Translations under genes and position numbers: made by a program
Shown: positions 7,781 to 14,871 of the stretch, one piece after another
How the letters are laid out: the number at the start of each line of letters is the position of its first letter
Position numbering within the stretch: the stretch's first letter is position 1
Assembly (NCBI GenBank): GCA_959018155.1
Contig: CAUEKH010000008.1
Span: forward strand, 1 to 19,309
Direction: 5' to 3'
DNA from: an uncultured Hungatella sp.
GTDB lineage: Bacteria > Bacillota > Clostridia > Lachnospirales > Lachnospiraceae
DNA length: 19,309 nucleotides
The notes under the pieces: generated by a model
Told to the model about the DNA's origin: nothing
The model's input: the letters and a program-made list of their open reading frames with translations, nothing else
The model's database searches: none

Positions 7781-8653
7781 ATGTTTGAAATTTCAGTAGA
7801 AACAATTGACCAGATACTCGTTTCCCACCATCGCACCTGTCAGAAGCAGGAACGAACTTTACATATGCACAACAACGCCTATGAACTGATGCTTTTTAAA
7901 AGCGGCAACGTCGATTATTTTATCAATGACACAACGTTCCACCTGAAGCCCGGCGACTTAACGTTTATCTGCCCCAATGATATCCATGGGCTCTTTGTCA
8001 AGGATGACTCGCCCTATGAGCGGCTGCCCGTCCATATCGAAGAGAGTTTTGCCGCGACTCTGTCCACACCGGAGACCAATCTTTTTGCCTGTTTCCACAA
8101 TTTCAGCCCGGACCACCTCTATCACCTGAATAAAGAGCAGGTAGCTGAATTTGAAGGCTATGTGGATTCCATTATCAAGAGTCTGCATCAGAAGGATTTT
8201 GGCTATGATGTCCGGGCAAGAGCCGGGCTCTCACTTATCCTTCTGCTGGCCAACGCCGCCATTCAGTCGGATGCCGCCACCGTGGGCGATATTTCCCCTG
8301 ACATCATCAAGGAGGCCATCAACTACGTCAACGACAATTTGACAAATGATATCTCCGTTCAGACCGTTGCCGATGCCTTAAATATCAGCCGGTCCCGCAT
8401 CAGCCATTTATTCAAGGACTATACCGGGACTTCCCTGTGGAATTATATTATTGCGAGAAGAATCCAGTACGCCAGAACCCTGTTGAAACAGGGGGCCTCC
8501 ATCACGACGGCCTGTTATGAATGCGGATTTAAGGATTATTCTCATTTTGTGAAGGTCTTCAGTAAGATTAACGGGATTTCACCGGGGCGATATGCCAAGA
8601 ATAATGCTGTTTACACCACAGACGGAAAGGCTTCCAGCCTTAAGTTTAACTGA
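7781..8653 (+). CDS. AraC-family transcriptional regulator
   Basis: This 290-residue cytoplasmic regulator has an N-terminal cupin ligand-binding domain (about 20-110; HMHNNAYELMLFKSG and LKPGDLTFICPNDIHG) and a C-terminal AraC/XylS DNA-binding domain. The two helix-turn-helix units are at about 191-213 (ISVQTVADALNISRSRISHLF) and 240-262, followed by the signature GISPGRYA at 265-272. The ATG at 7781 was chosen because it has AGGAG 11 nt upstream and starts where homology-like sequence begins; a longer reading from TTG 7742 lacks a site. The gene is divergent from the DUF2264-GH88 unit, the usual position of a local regulator. It probably senses a sugar and activates the hydrolase and transporter genes. 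The tandem 17-bp repeats at 4133-4166 are the best candidate target. Confidence 0.94.
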   Translation: MFEISVETIDQILVSHHRTCQKQERTLHMHNNAYELMLFKSGNVDYFINDTTFHLKPGDLTFICPNDIHGLFVKDDSPYERLPVHIEESFAATLSTPETNLFACFHNFSPDHLYHLNKEQVAEFEGYVDSIIKSLHQKDFGYDVRARAGLSLILLLANAAIQSDAATVGDISPDIIKEAINYVNDNLTNDISVQTVADALNISRSRISHLFKDYTGTSLWNYIIARRIQYARTLLKQGASITTACYECGFKDYSHFVKVFSKINGISPGRYAKNNAVYTTDGKASSLKFN

Positions 8654-8705
8654 AAAAACAGGGCTGACATGGAAAATGATTCTCTCCACTGGGCCCTGTT
8701 TTTTT
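8653..8705. terminator. Bidirectional terminator between AraC and SdpI genes
   Basis: ACAGGGC (8658-8664) pairs with GCCCTGT (8693-8699), flanked by A-tract on the left and T-tract on the right so that both strands give a GC stem followed by U residues. The A-tract begins immediately after the AraC stop codon. It serves two convergent genes. The loop contains a short TGG/CCA inner pairing. Confidence 0.8.
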
Positions 8706-8761
8706 GTTTTTCTGTTTTTCTGTTTTTTTGTTCTTCTGTTCTTTTATTCTTCTGTTCTTCC
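8698..8761. repeat. 8-bp tandem repeat, eight units, consensus GTTYTTYT
   Basis: Eight consecutive 8-nt units with no change of period: gttttttt, gtttttct, gtttttct, gttttttt, gttcttct, gttctttt, attcttct, gttcttcc. It starts in the T-tract of the preceding terminator and ends within 2 nt of the SdpI-like stop codon. This is a pyrimidine-only tract interrupted by G, likely grown by replication slippage from a terminator T-tract. No gene is encoded; a reverse-strand reading with EEQKN repeats is an artefact of the repeat. Confidence 0.85.
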
Positions 8762-8762
8762 G

Positions 8763-9419
8763 TTACATTTCCCTGCCGTTTTCTTTCCTTCTCCACCAGA
8801 TGTAAGACATGATACATGGAATTGTACAGGCAGCCATAATGATAATAAAAAATACGGTTGCAAGATAATTCCCCGACAGGACAAATGCGGCCGCTATCGA
8901 CACTGCCCCGGCAGCGAACATCATTTTCCCGCCCAGCCGGTTGGCTCTGCGCCAGATATCGTCATCCGACAGCGTCCAGGGAGTCTTGATTCCAAGGTAG
9001 AAATTGCTCTTCGCTTTCGGCAGCATATTGCCAATGAACAGAAAGAGCACGCCGCAGAGAACCGTGACGCTCTTCCCCACGGAAATGGTGCCGGGCCGGT
9101 AGGTTTCTATCATAATGATGCCCCACATCACCAGAATAAACAGCTGCATAAACAGGCAGAATCCGTCGTAATAGCTGCCAAACTTCTCATAGTTCTTCTT
9201 TCTGGGATCTATCTTCGGCATGAGATCGAACAGCACCGCGAAAACGAGCGCCATACACGCGATCCCCCAGATTCCCGATTTCCCGTCGTATCTCACCGTA
9301 TTATCAAAGCCCCAGTGCATCGGAATCTTATCCGGCAGGTTGGGATAGAGTATGGCCGTGGCTGCAAGAATCAGGACTGCCACTCCATAAACCGCAATTC
9401 GCATCGATCTGCTTTTCAT
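8763..9419 (-). CDS. SdpI-family membrane protein (DUF1648 plus SdpI domains)
   Basis: This 218-residue integral membrane protein has about six hydrophobic helices (roughly 8-26, 48-65, 86-105, 116-131, 165-182, 186-208). The first extracytoplasmic loop carries the DUF1648-type motif PNLPDKIPMHWGFDN (26-40). The SdpI signature is GNMLPKAKSNFYLGIKTPWTL (130-150), followed by the IWRRANRLGG segment. In Bacillus subtilis, SdpI protects cells from the SdpC killing peptide and sequesters the repressor SdpR at the membrane. No SdpC-like toxin gene is seen nearby, so the target here is unknown. The start overlaps the stop of the SdpR-like gene (ATGA, 4 nt), with AAAGGAG 10 nt upstream, implying translational coupling. 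It ends at a shared terminator with the AraC gene. Confidence 0.9.
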   Translation of the reverse strand: MKSRSMRIAVYGVAVLILAATAILYPNLPDKIPMHWGFDNTVRYDGKSGIWGIACMALVFAVLFDLMPKIDPRKKNYEKFGSYYDGFCLFMQLFILVMWGIIMIETYRPGTISVGKSVTVLCGVLFLFIGNMLPKAKSNFYLGIKTPWTLSDDDIWRRANRLGGKMMFAAGAVSIAAAFVLSGNYLATVFFIIIMAACTIPCIMSYIWWRRKENGREM

Positions 9420-9688
9420 AATTTTTCTTCTCCTTTCAGGGATAAAATCCAGTTTAAAATATCATCCATCACCGAGGTATTCAGTGTGTAATAAATGTAC
9501 TTTCCCCTCTTTTCATCATCAATAGCGCCGCATGATTTCAGTATCGAGAGATGATGGGAGATACTGGCTCCCGTCATGTTAAAATGTTCTCCTATCTCGC
9601 CGGCCGACATGGGCCCCTTCTTCAATAGATCGAGAATTTCCCTTCTGGTCGGATCTGACAGCGCTTTAAAAGTATCTCCAAACGGCAA
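9416..9688 (-). CDS. ArsR-family repressor, SdpR-like
   Basis: This 90-residue winged-helix repressor matches SdpR in length and pattern: TFKALSDPTRREILDLLKKG at the N-terminus, recognition region GEHFNMTGASISHHLSILKSCG at about 32-53, and wing KRGKYIYYTL. The long reading starts at ATG 9712. I prefer TTG 9688 because AGGAGG sits 8 nt upstream of it, inside the longer reading, and because it gives the usual family length. It lacks the metal-binding Cys clusters of metal-sensing ArsR proteins. It overlaps the SdpI-like gene by 4 nt and is expected to repress its own promoter. A 7-bp palindrome lies at the transcription start (9713-9728). As with SdpR, release is probably through sequestration by the SdpI-like protein (inference from the Bacillus system). 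Confidence 0.92.
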   Translation of the reverse strand: MPFGDTFKALSDPTRREILDLLKKGPMSAGEIGEHFNMTGASISHHLSILKSCGAIDDEKRGKYIYYTLNTSVMDDILNWILSLKGEEKL

Positions 9689-9712
9689 AATACTCACCTC
9701 CTGTTCATTCAA

Positions 9713-9728
9713 ACATTTAGTTAAATGT
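9713..9728 (-). promoter_or_regulatory. Palindromic operator for the SdpR-like repressor
   Basis: Perfect inverted repeat ACATTTA-GT-TAAATGT, 7-bp arms with 2-nt spacing. It lies directly downstream of the predicted start point of the sdpR-like promoter. Size and AT-rich symmetry fit ArsR-family operators. Autoregulation is inferred. Confidence 0.65.
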
Positions 9729-9736
9729 CTAAATAT

Positions 9737-9765
9737 AGAATACCTTTAAAGTCCGGCCGTGTCAA
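9737..9765 (-). promoter_or_regulatory. Promoter of the sdpR-sdpI-like operon
   Basis: On the minus strand, a perfect TTGACA (9760-9765), 17-nt spacer, and TATTCT (9737-9742). The start point is near 9730, adjacent to the palindrome at 9713-9728. The helicase gene diverges from the other side; its own promoter is not clear, with TTGAAA near 9804 being only a weak candidate. Confidence 0.75.
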
Positions 9766-9861
9766 GATAGAAAAAGCTTCCAAAGCCGGTCAAAGTATGG
9801 TATGTTGAAATCAGCCATAAAATAGCCATAACACCATTTTCTGAATTCTACGGAGGACACT

Positions 9862-12800
9862 ATGCCCGAAAATACATTGGAACTTTTTTCCCAGCCCACC
9901 AGGGACTGGTTTCTTAAAGCCTTCGGCTCGCCCACAGACGTGCAGAAGGCCGCCTGGCCCGCAATTGCGGCGGGAAAGGATGTCCTGGTCAGCGCGCCCA
10001 CCGGCACGGGAAAGACGCTCTCAGCATTTCTCATTTTCATTGATAAGCTTCATGCGCTGGCGCGGGAGGGCGCTTTAAAACAGGAATTGTATCTCATCTA
10101 TATCTCGCCTTTAAAATCGCTGGCCGGAGATATCCGGGAGAATTTACGCAGGCCGCTGGATGGGATTTGGGAGGTGGAGGAACGAGGTAAGACCGCGGAG
10201 GAATCAGGACGGTACGCGCTGGAACGGGACGAAGCCACAGTGGAACGGGACAAGGCCACTGTGGAACGGGACGAGGCCACTGTGGAACGGAACAAGGCCA
10301 CTGTGGAACGGAACAAGGCCACTGTGGAACGGGACAAGGCCACAACGTTAGGGGCACAGCCAGAAATTACCGTCGCAATCCGAACCGGCGATACATCTCA
10401 GAAAGATCGACAGCGAATGATTAAGCATCCGCCCCACATCCTGATTACCACGCCGGAATCCCTCTATTTAATGCTGACTTCCCGCGGCGGACGTTCCATT
10501 TTGCAGACGGCAAAAGCCATTATAATTGACGAACTTCACGCCCTGATCGATACGAAACGTGGCGCTCATTTGATGCTTTCTGTAGCCCGGCTTGACGCGC
10601 TCTGCGGTCGCAGCCTCCAGCGTATCGGGCTTTCCGCCACCATTGAACCCCTTCCCCTGGCTGCAGAGTACCTTTCTCCCCAGCCTGCCCTGATTGCGGC
10701 CCCTCCCATGACGAAAAAAGTGCGGATTGAGGTGGTGGGAACCCTGCCGTCAGAAGGGCGACGCAAGGATCCCGTCTGGGAAGAACTGGCGAAAGTTGTC
10801 TACAGACAGTGTCTGATGTGCCGCAGTGTGATCGCATTTTCCGAAGGGCGCCGTTATGCGGAAAAGCTGGCTTATTACGTGAATCTTCTGGGAGGTGAGG
10901 GCTTTGCCAGGGTACACCATGGAAGTCTTGCCAGAGAGCAGCGGGATGAAGTCGAAGCCGCGCTTCGGGATGGCTCTCTCCGCCTTCTCTGCGCCACCTC
11001 CTCCATGGAACTTGGAATTGATGTGGGCGATATCGACCAGGTTCTCCAGATTGGCTGTCCCCGCACTGTTTCCGGCACCATGCAGCGGCTGGGACGCGCC
11101 GGTCATAATCCGAACCGTACAAGCGTTATGTTTATGTATCCCCGGACAGCGCCGGAGAGCGTCTACTGCGGCATGACGGCCGAAACCGCCAGACACGGCG
11201 GCGTGGAGGAAGCGAAACCACCGGTTCTCTGCCTCGATATCCTGGCGCAGCACCTTGTCTCCATGGCAGCGTGCAGCGATTACACCATCTCCGATGTCAT
11301 GGAAATTTTGAAACGCGCCTGGCCATTTAAGGCTGTAACCGAACAGGATGTCGAGTCAGTCTTGAAAATGCTGTCCGGCGACTACGAGCACGACAGAGAA
11401 ATCCCGGCAAGGCCGCGAGTCTTATACGACCGGATCCACGGCCGCGTTACAGGAGATCCCTACAGCCGTATGCTGGCAGTTGCCGCTGGCGGAACCATTC
11501 CCGATAAAGGGATGTACACCGCAAAAACGGAAGACGGGGTGAAACTCGGCGAGTTGGACGAAGAATTCGTCTACGAATCGCGAATCGGGGATAAATTCGT
11601 TCTCGGATCCTTTGCCTGGAAAATTCTCCGCATGGATCGGGACACGGTGATCGTCACCCAGGCGCCTGCGGAAGGCGCCAGACTCCCTTTCTGGAAAGGC
11701 GAAATCAAGGGGCGCGCATTAAAAACAAGTCTGGAATTCGGAAAAATTATGGGCAGCTTAGAAGATGCCGCCAGAACCGGAAATCTGACAGAAGAACTGT
11801 CCCGTCTCGGCCTCGACGAAGCGGCGGCTGACACTGCCGCCGGTTATTTAAAACGTCAGATGGAGGTTACGGAAGGACTTCCCAGCGACAGAACCATTCT
11901 GGTAGAACATTTTAAGGATCGCACCGGATGTCATCAGATTATGTTCCACGCCCTGTTCGGAAGGCGGGTGAATACGCCTCTGTCCCTGCTGGTTCAAAAG
12001 GCTGCCACAGAAAAGACCGGTGCAAATATCGGCTGTGTCGATGACGAGGACGGATTTCTCCTCTATCCCTACGGAAATACAATCCTGCCGGATGGACTGC
12101 TTGCCATGGTAGATCCTGACCAGGTGCGGCAGTATCTGGAAGCAGTTCTTCCTGAAACGCCGCTGTTTAACATGACCTTCCGCTACAATGCGTCCAGGGC
12201 CCTGATGATGGGAATGAAGCGAAACGGCCGTCAGCCCCTCTGGATGCAGCGCTTAAAAAGCACCGAACTTTTAGATTCCCTGATGGCAGACAGAACTCAC
12301 CCGCTGATTCGCGAGACAAGCCGGGAATGCCTGGAAGATTTATGGGATATCGAGGGTGTCGTCCAGATTCTTCAGGCAATCCGTTCCGGCCAGATCACAG
12401 TCCGCGAAGTCTGGTCTGACACCCTTTCCCCCATGTCCCTGCCCTTCCAGTGGGCAGCGGAAGCCGCTGAAATGTATGAATACTACCCCAGCACCCCCGG
12501 AATCCGCCAGGCAGTCTATGACGAACTGAAAGAAATGGACAAGATAAAGCCTGCGCCCGAAGAACTGTCAAAGCTTCACGAAAGAAAACGGCTGCCCGAA
12601 AATGAAACGCAGCTTCACTCTCTCCTCATGATGGAAGGCGATTTAGCGGCAGGCGAACTGGATGTCCCGATTGAATGGCTGGAAACCCTGGCCTCCCAGG
12701 GGCTCGCCCTCTACCTGGAACCAGGGCTCTGGATCGCCGCGGAGCATAAGGAAACGTATGAAAAGGCGCTCAACGAAACCTGGTACGAAACTGACACCCC

Positions 12801-14334
12801 GCTTCCGACTGCAATCGAACTGCCCCACTCTGACGAAGAGACTGAAAATTCCTGCCGGGAAGCCCGGGCTTCCATCATTCGCAGGATGCTATATTACCGT
12901 GGCGGTCAGACGGCCGAAGATATCGGAGAGCGGTATTTTCTCCCTGACAGAGAGGTCCGGGCCGTTCTGGAGGAACTTTTACAGAAACATGCCGTCGTAG
13001 AAGATGACGGTGTTTTCTACCATGCCAAACTTTATGACCGGGCCAGAAAAGCCCATCTCCGGAACCTGCGCCTCCGGGCCGTCACCCAGCCCCCGGAACA
13101 CTACGCCGCCCTCATGGCAGACAGGACACAGTTATCAGGACCACCGGCCGAACAATTAAAGCGAACGGTAGAACAGTACTGTTCCCGCCGCTTCCCCGTC
13201 AGATTCTGGGAAAATGTCCTCTTTGCCGGCCGCGTCACCAACTACTCAGAAAACCTTCTTGATAAACTGCTGGCCGAAGGCGACTATTTCTGGAAAATGT
13301 CTCCCGACGGAACCCTGTGCTTCTGCCGCTATGACGAGATAGACTGGAATGCCCCGCTTCCCGATGTCGAAGGGCTTCTGGAAGGCGACGAAAAGCTGGT
13401 CTACTCCGAATTAAAACGCCGGGGTGCCAGCTTCCTGAAATTCCTCACCGATGTCCCCAGGGAGTCCAGCGCGCAGGAGGTCCTGCTCAAACTGGCAGAA
13501 AAAGGCCTTGTCTGCGCAGACAGCTTCATCCCCGTCCGCCAGTGGCAAAACCGTGAAAAAGTAAAAAAGGCCACTGCCAGACAACGGGTAAGCGCCCGGG
13601 TCATGGCCTTATCCGCAGGCAGATGGGACATCGTACGGCCATTAAAGAAAAAGACCCGAGAAGAATGGATCGATTTATTCTTCCGTGAAAACCCGATTCT
13701 CTGCCGGGAGACATTTCGAAAAGCAGTCTCCGAATGCGGCGGCTGTCATTCTGATGCCCGTGATTCCGATCACAGCCACCATAACAGCCGCAATTTTGGC
13801 AACCGCAATTCCGGTAACCACAGTTCCGATGACTGCGCCCCCTTCACCTGGACAGAAGCGCTGGAAATCCTGCGAATCAGAGAATACACCGGTCAGGTAC
13901 GCCGAGGCTATTTTATCTCAGGTATGTCCGGCGCCCAGTTTATCCGAAAAGAAGAATATGACGGCATCACCACAGCCCTCCAGTCCCCCCAGGATTCAGT
14001 CATCTGGCTAAATGCCACAGATCCCGCTCTGGTATGGGCAAAACTGATCCCGCTCCCCCAACCTTCCTCCTTCTTAAGCGTCCCCGGAACCGCAGTAGCC
14101 CTACACTCTGGAAAAATTGCCGCAATCATCGAACGCCAGGGAAAAATACTCCACCTTACAGAACCAGACGCCGCCAGCATACTAATGACCGAATTCGTAA
14201 AAACCTATAAAAAGCGAAAACTCTTCCCCGACCTAAAACGCCTGATTCTAAAAGAGTACCCCGAAAACGCCCCCGAAGCCCTAAAACAAGCCGGTTTCAT
14301 AAAAGAAATGAACGATTACGTATTATACCGCTAA
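9862..14334 (+). CDS. lhr: Lhr-type large superfamily 2 helicase
   Basis: This 1490-residue cytoplasmic ATP-dependent helicase is likely to act in DNA repair; length is close to full-length Lhr. The helicase core shows the Q-motif region TDVQKAAWPAI (25-35), Walker A APTGTGKT (45-52), ISPLKSLAGD (81-90), TTPESLYLML (196-205), DELH (223-226), SAT (258-260), SSMELGIDVGDIDQV (380-394) and QRLGRAGH (408-415). The Lhr-associated winged-helix and DEAD/H-associated regions follow, then a long C-terminal part. ATG 9862 has CGGAGG 5 nt upstream. Two oddities interrupt it: a six-unit 7-residue repeat (residues 121-161) between motifs Ia and Ib, and a Ser/Asn/His-rich insert (about 1293-1328) with a 15-bp repeat. 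Both keep the frame, and all core motifs are intact, so it is probably functional. The gene stands alone between the sdpR-like gene and the giant palindrome. Confidence 0.93.
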   Translation: MPENTLELFSQPTRDWFLKAFGSPTDVQKAAWPAIAAGKDVLVSAPTGTGKTLSAFLIFIDKLHALAREGALKQELYLIYISPLKSLAGDIRENLRRPLDGIWEVEERGKTAEESGRYALERDEATVERDKATVERDEATVERNKATVERNKATVERDKATTLGAQPEITVAIRTGDTSQKDRQRMIKHPPHILITTPESLYLMLTSRGGRSILQTAKAIIIDELHALIDTKRGAHLMLSVARLDALCGRSLQRIGLSATIEPLPLAAEYLSPQPALIAAPPMTKKVRIEVVGTLPSEGRRKDPVWEELAKVVYRQCLMCRSVIAFSEGRRYAEKLAYYVNLLGGEGFARVHHGSLAREQRDEVEAALRDGSLRLLCATSSMELGIDVGDIDQVLQIGCPRTVSGTMQRLGRAGHNPNRTSVMFMYPRTAPESVYCGMTAETARHGGVEEAKPPVLCLDILAQHLVSMAACSDYTISDVMEILKRAWPFKAVTEQDVESVLKMLSGDYEHDREIPARPRVLYDRIHGRVTGDPYSRMLAVAAGGTIPDKGMYTAKTEDGVKLGELDEEFVYESRIGDKFVLGSFAWKILRMDRDTVIVTQAPAEGARLPFWKGEIKGRALKTSLEFGKIMGSLEDAARTGNLTEELSRLGLDEAAADTAAGYLKRQMEVTEGLPSDRTILVEHFKDRTGCHQIMFHALFGRRVNTPLSLLVQKAATEKTGANIGCVDDEDGFLLYPYGNTILPDGLLAMVDPDQVRQYLEAVLPETPLFNMTFRYNASRALMMGMKRNGRQPLWMQRLKSTELLDSLMADRTHPLIRETSRECLEDLWDIEGVVQILQAIRSGQITVREVWSDTLSPMSLPFQWAAEAAEMYEYYPSTPGIRQAVYDELKEMDKIKPAPEELSKLHERKRLPENETQLHSLLMMEGDLAAGELDVPIEWLETLASQGLALYLEPGLWIAAEHKETYEKALNETWYETDTPLPTAIELPHSDEETENSCREARASIIRRMLYYRGGQTAEDIGERYFLPDREVRAVLEELLQKHAVVEDDGVFYHAKLYDRARKAHLRNLRLRAVTQPPEHYAALMADRTQLSGPPAEQLKRTVEQYCSRRFPVRFWENVLFAGRVTNYSENLLDKLLAEGDYFWKMSPDGTLCFCRYDEIDWNAPLPDVEGLLEGDEKLVYSELKRRGASFLKFLTDVPRESSAQEVLLKLAEKGLVCADSFIPVRQWQNREKVKKATARQRVSARVMALSAGRWDIVRPLKKKTREEWIDLFFRENPILCRETFRKAVSECGGCHSDARDSDHSHHNSRNFGNRNSGNHSSDDCAPFTWTEALEILRIREYTGQVRRGYFISGMSGAQFIRKEEYDGITTALQSPQDSVIWLNATDPALVWAKLIPLPQPSSFLSVPGTAVALHSGKIAAIIERQGKILHLTEPDAASILMTEFVKTYKKRKLFPDLKRLILKEYPENAPEALKQAGFIKEMNDYVLYR
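10222..10344 (+). repeat. 21-bp in-frame tandem repeat in the helicase gene
   Basis: Five full 21-bp units plus an 18-bp sixth, each encoding a variant of ERDKATV (ERDEATV, ERDKATV, ERDEATV, ERNKATV, ERNKATV, ERDKAT). Units 4 and 5 are identical and the others differ by few bases, so expansion looks recent. The insert lies in the first RecA domain between motif Ia and the TTPES motif, probably as a charged surface loop or helix. Because the unit is a multiple of three, copy-number change keeps the frame. Confidence 0.92.
13789..13833 (+). repeat. 15-bp imperfect in-frame repeat in the helicase C-terminus
   Basis: Three 15-bp units (CGCAATTTTGGCAAC, CGCAATTCCGGTAAC, CACAGTTCCGATGAC) encode RNFGN, RNSGN and HSSDD. 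They sit in a wider polar, low-complexity stretch rich in Ser, Asn, His and Asp (about 13740-13845). The flanking protein is ordinary folded-type sequence, so this is probably a disordered loop. Confidence 0.7.
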
Positions 14335-14363
14335 AAAACAGACTATTAAAAAATTAATATTTA

Positions 14364-14372
14364 CCCCCCCCC
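14364..14372. repeat. Homopolymer run of nine C
   Basis: Nine consecutive C residues in the gap after the helicase gene, outside any gene. It is a possible slippage or sequencing-error site; no function is evident. Confidence 0.7.
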
Positions 14373-14426
14373 TATACTGTCACTACCAACAGAAGCGTTT
14401 TACCTCCCCCATATTACAATCCCCCA

Positions 14427-14788
14427 GCTTCCCGCCGCCCCTGCTGACAGTCCGCGCCCAGGGAGGAAGGGGTCCCGGAGTAGGAGGCGGCGTCCGTCCT
14501 CGCTGATTTGACGAATTGTGGAGGGTACCGTCCGTTCTTAGGCCGGCGCGGTGCGGGCAGGAGGGAGAAAATCGGACCACAAAGTCCGATTTTCAGCAGG
14601 CCTGAATCGTATTTTTCTTCAGAAAAATACGATGAATGCCAGCGGTGCCCTCCTGTCCGCGCCGTGTCGGCCTTAGAACGGACGGTACCCGGAACTATGA
14701 GTCAAAACAGCGAGGACGGACGCCGTCTCCCACTCCGGGACCCCTTCCCCCCTGAGGCCGCGGACTGTCAGCAGGGGCGGCGGGAAGC
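14427..14788. repeat. 362-bp near-perfect palindrome, candidate structured RNA or palindromic element
   Basis: The left arm 14427-14565 is the reverse complement of the right arm 14648-14788. The outermost 30 bp pair perfectly (14427-14456 with 14759-14788). Then come two 1-nt bulges, 15 bp perfect (14467-14481), 18 bp (14488-14505), 6 bp, a 10 by 10 internal loop (14513-14522 with 14691-14700), and 16 bp perfect (14523-14538). A final stem with four G-U type positions ends at 14565/14648. Arms are GC-rich, unlike the AT-rich apex. No flanking target duplication or transposase is seen, and readings inside it are unlikely to be genes. It lies between two plus-strand genes, 93 nt after the helicase stop. 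It is not a recognisable known RNA class. Confidence 0.9.
14567..14643. other. Two apical hairpins closing the giant palindrome
   Basis: Hairpin A pairs 14567-14577 with 14584-14594 (11 bp, 6-nt loop CACAAA). Hairpin B pairs 14606-14617 with 14622-14633 (12 bp, loop TTCA). Below hairpin B, 14596-14601 pairs with 14638-14643 (five pairs, one A-A mismatch). With the long stem this makes a three-way junction. Each hairpin is perfect, which random sequence at the tip of a palindrome would not require. Confidence 0.75.
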
Positions 14789-14805
14789 GTAGCCCTTCAT
14801 TACCC

Positions 14806-14834
14806 TTGCCCTCCCCCCGGGTCTGTGCTATCAT
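14806..14834 (+). promoter_or_regulatory. Promoter of the CmpB-family gene
   Basis: TTGCCC (14806-14811), 17-nt spacer, then TATCAT (14829-14834) preceded by TGC, an extended -10. The start point is near 14841, about 30-45 nt before the two possible start codons. The promoter begins 18 nt beyond the palindrome, so the gene need not depend on transcription through it. Confidence 0.6.
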
Positions 14835-14871
14835 ATCCCTTAAGAATTAATTTCAATCCCCCCGAAAGGAC

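Noticed and set aside
8611..8817. Reverse-strand reading rich in EEQKN repeats
   Set aside because: It is produced by the 8-bp repeat and overlaps both flanking genes and their shared terminator.
10222..10344. CRISPR-like array
   Set aside because: The 21-bp units abut with no spacers and lie in frame inside a helicase gene.
10094..10357. Antisense reading with PQWPCSV repeats
   Set aside because: It is the reverse-strand shadow of the 21-bp in-frame repeat in the helicase gene; no ribosome-binding site supports it.
14427..14788. Insertion sequence or MITE with target duplication
   Set aside because: No transposase and no flanking direct repeat could be found by eye; a non-autonomous element is still possible, so it is kept only as an alternative.
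14427..14788. Simple intrinsic terminator of the helicase gene
   Set aside because: It is far larger than needed and no T-tract follows the outer stem.
14508..14792. 94-residue open reading frame inside the giant palindrome
   Set aside because: It covers stem, tip and opposite arm, has no ribosome-binding site and shows no protein-like composition.
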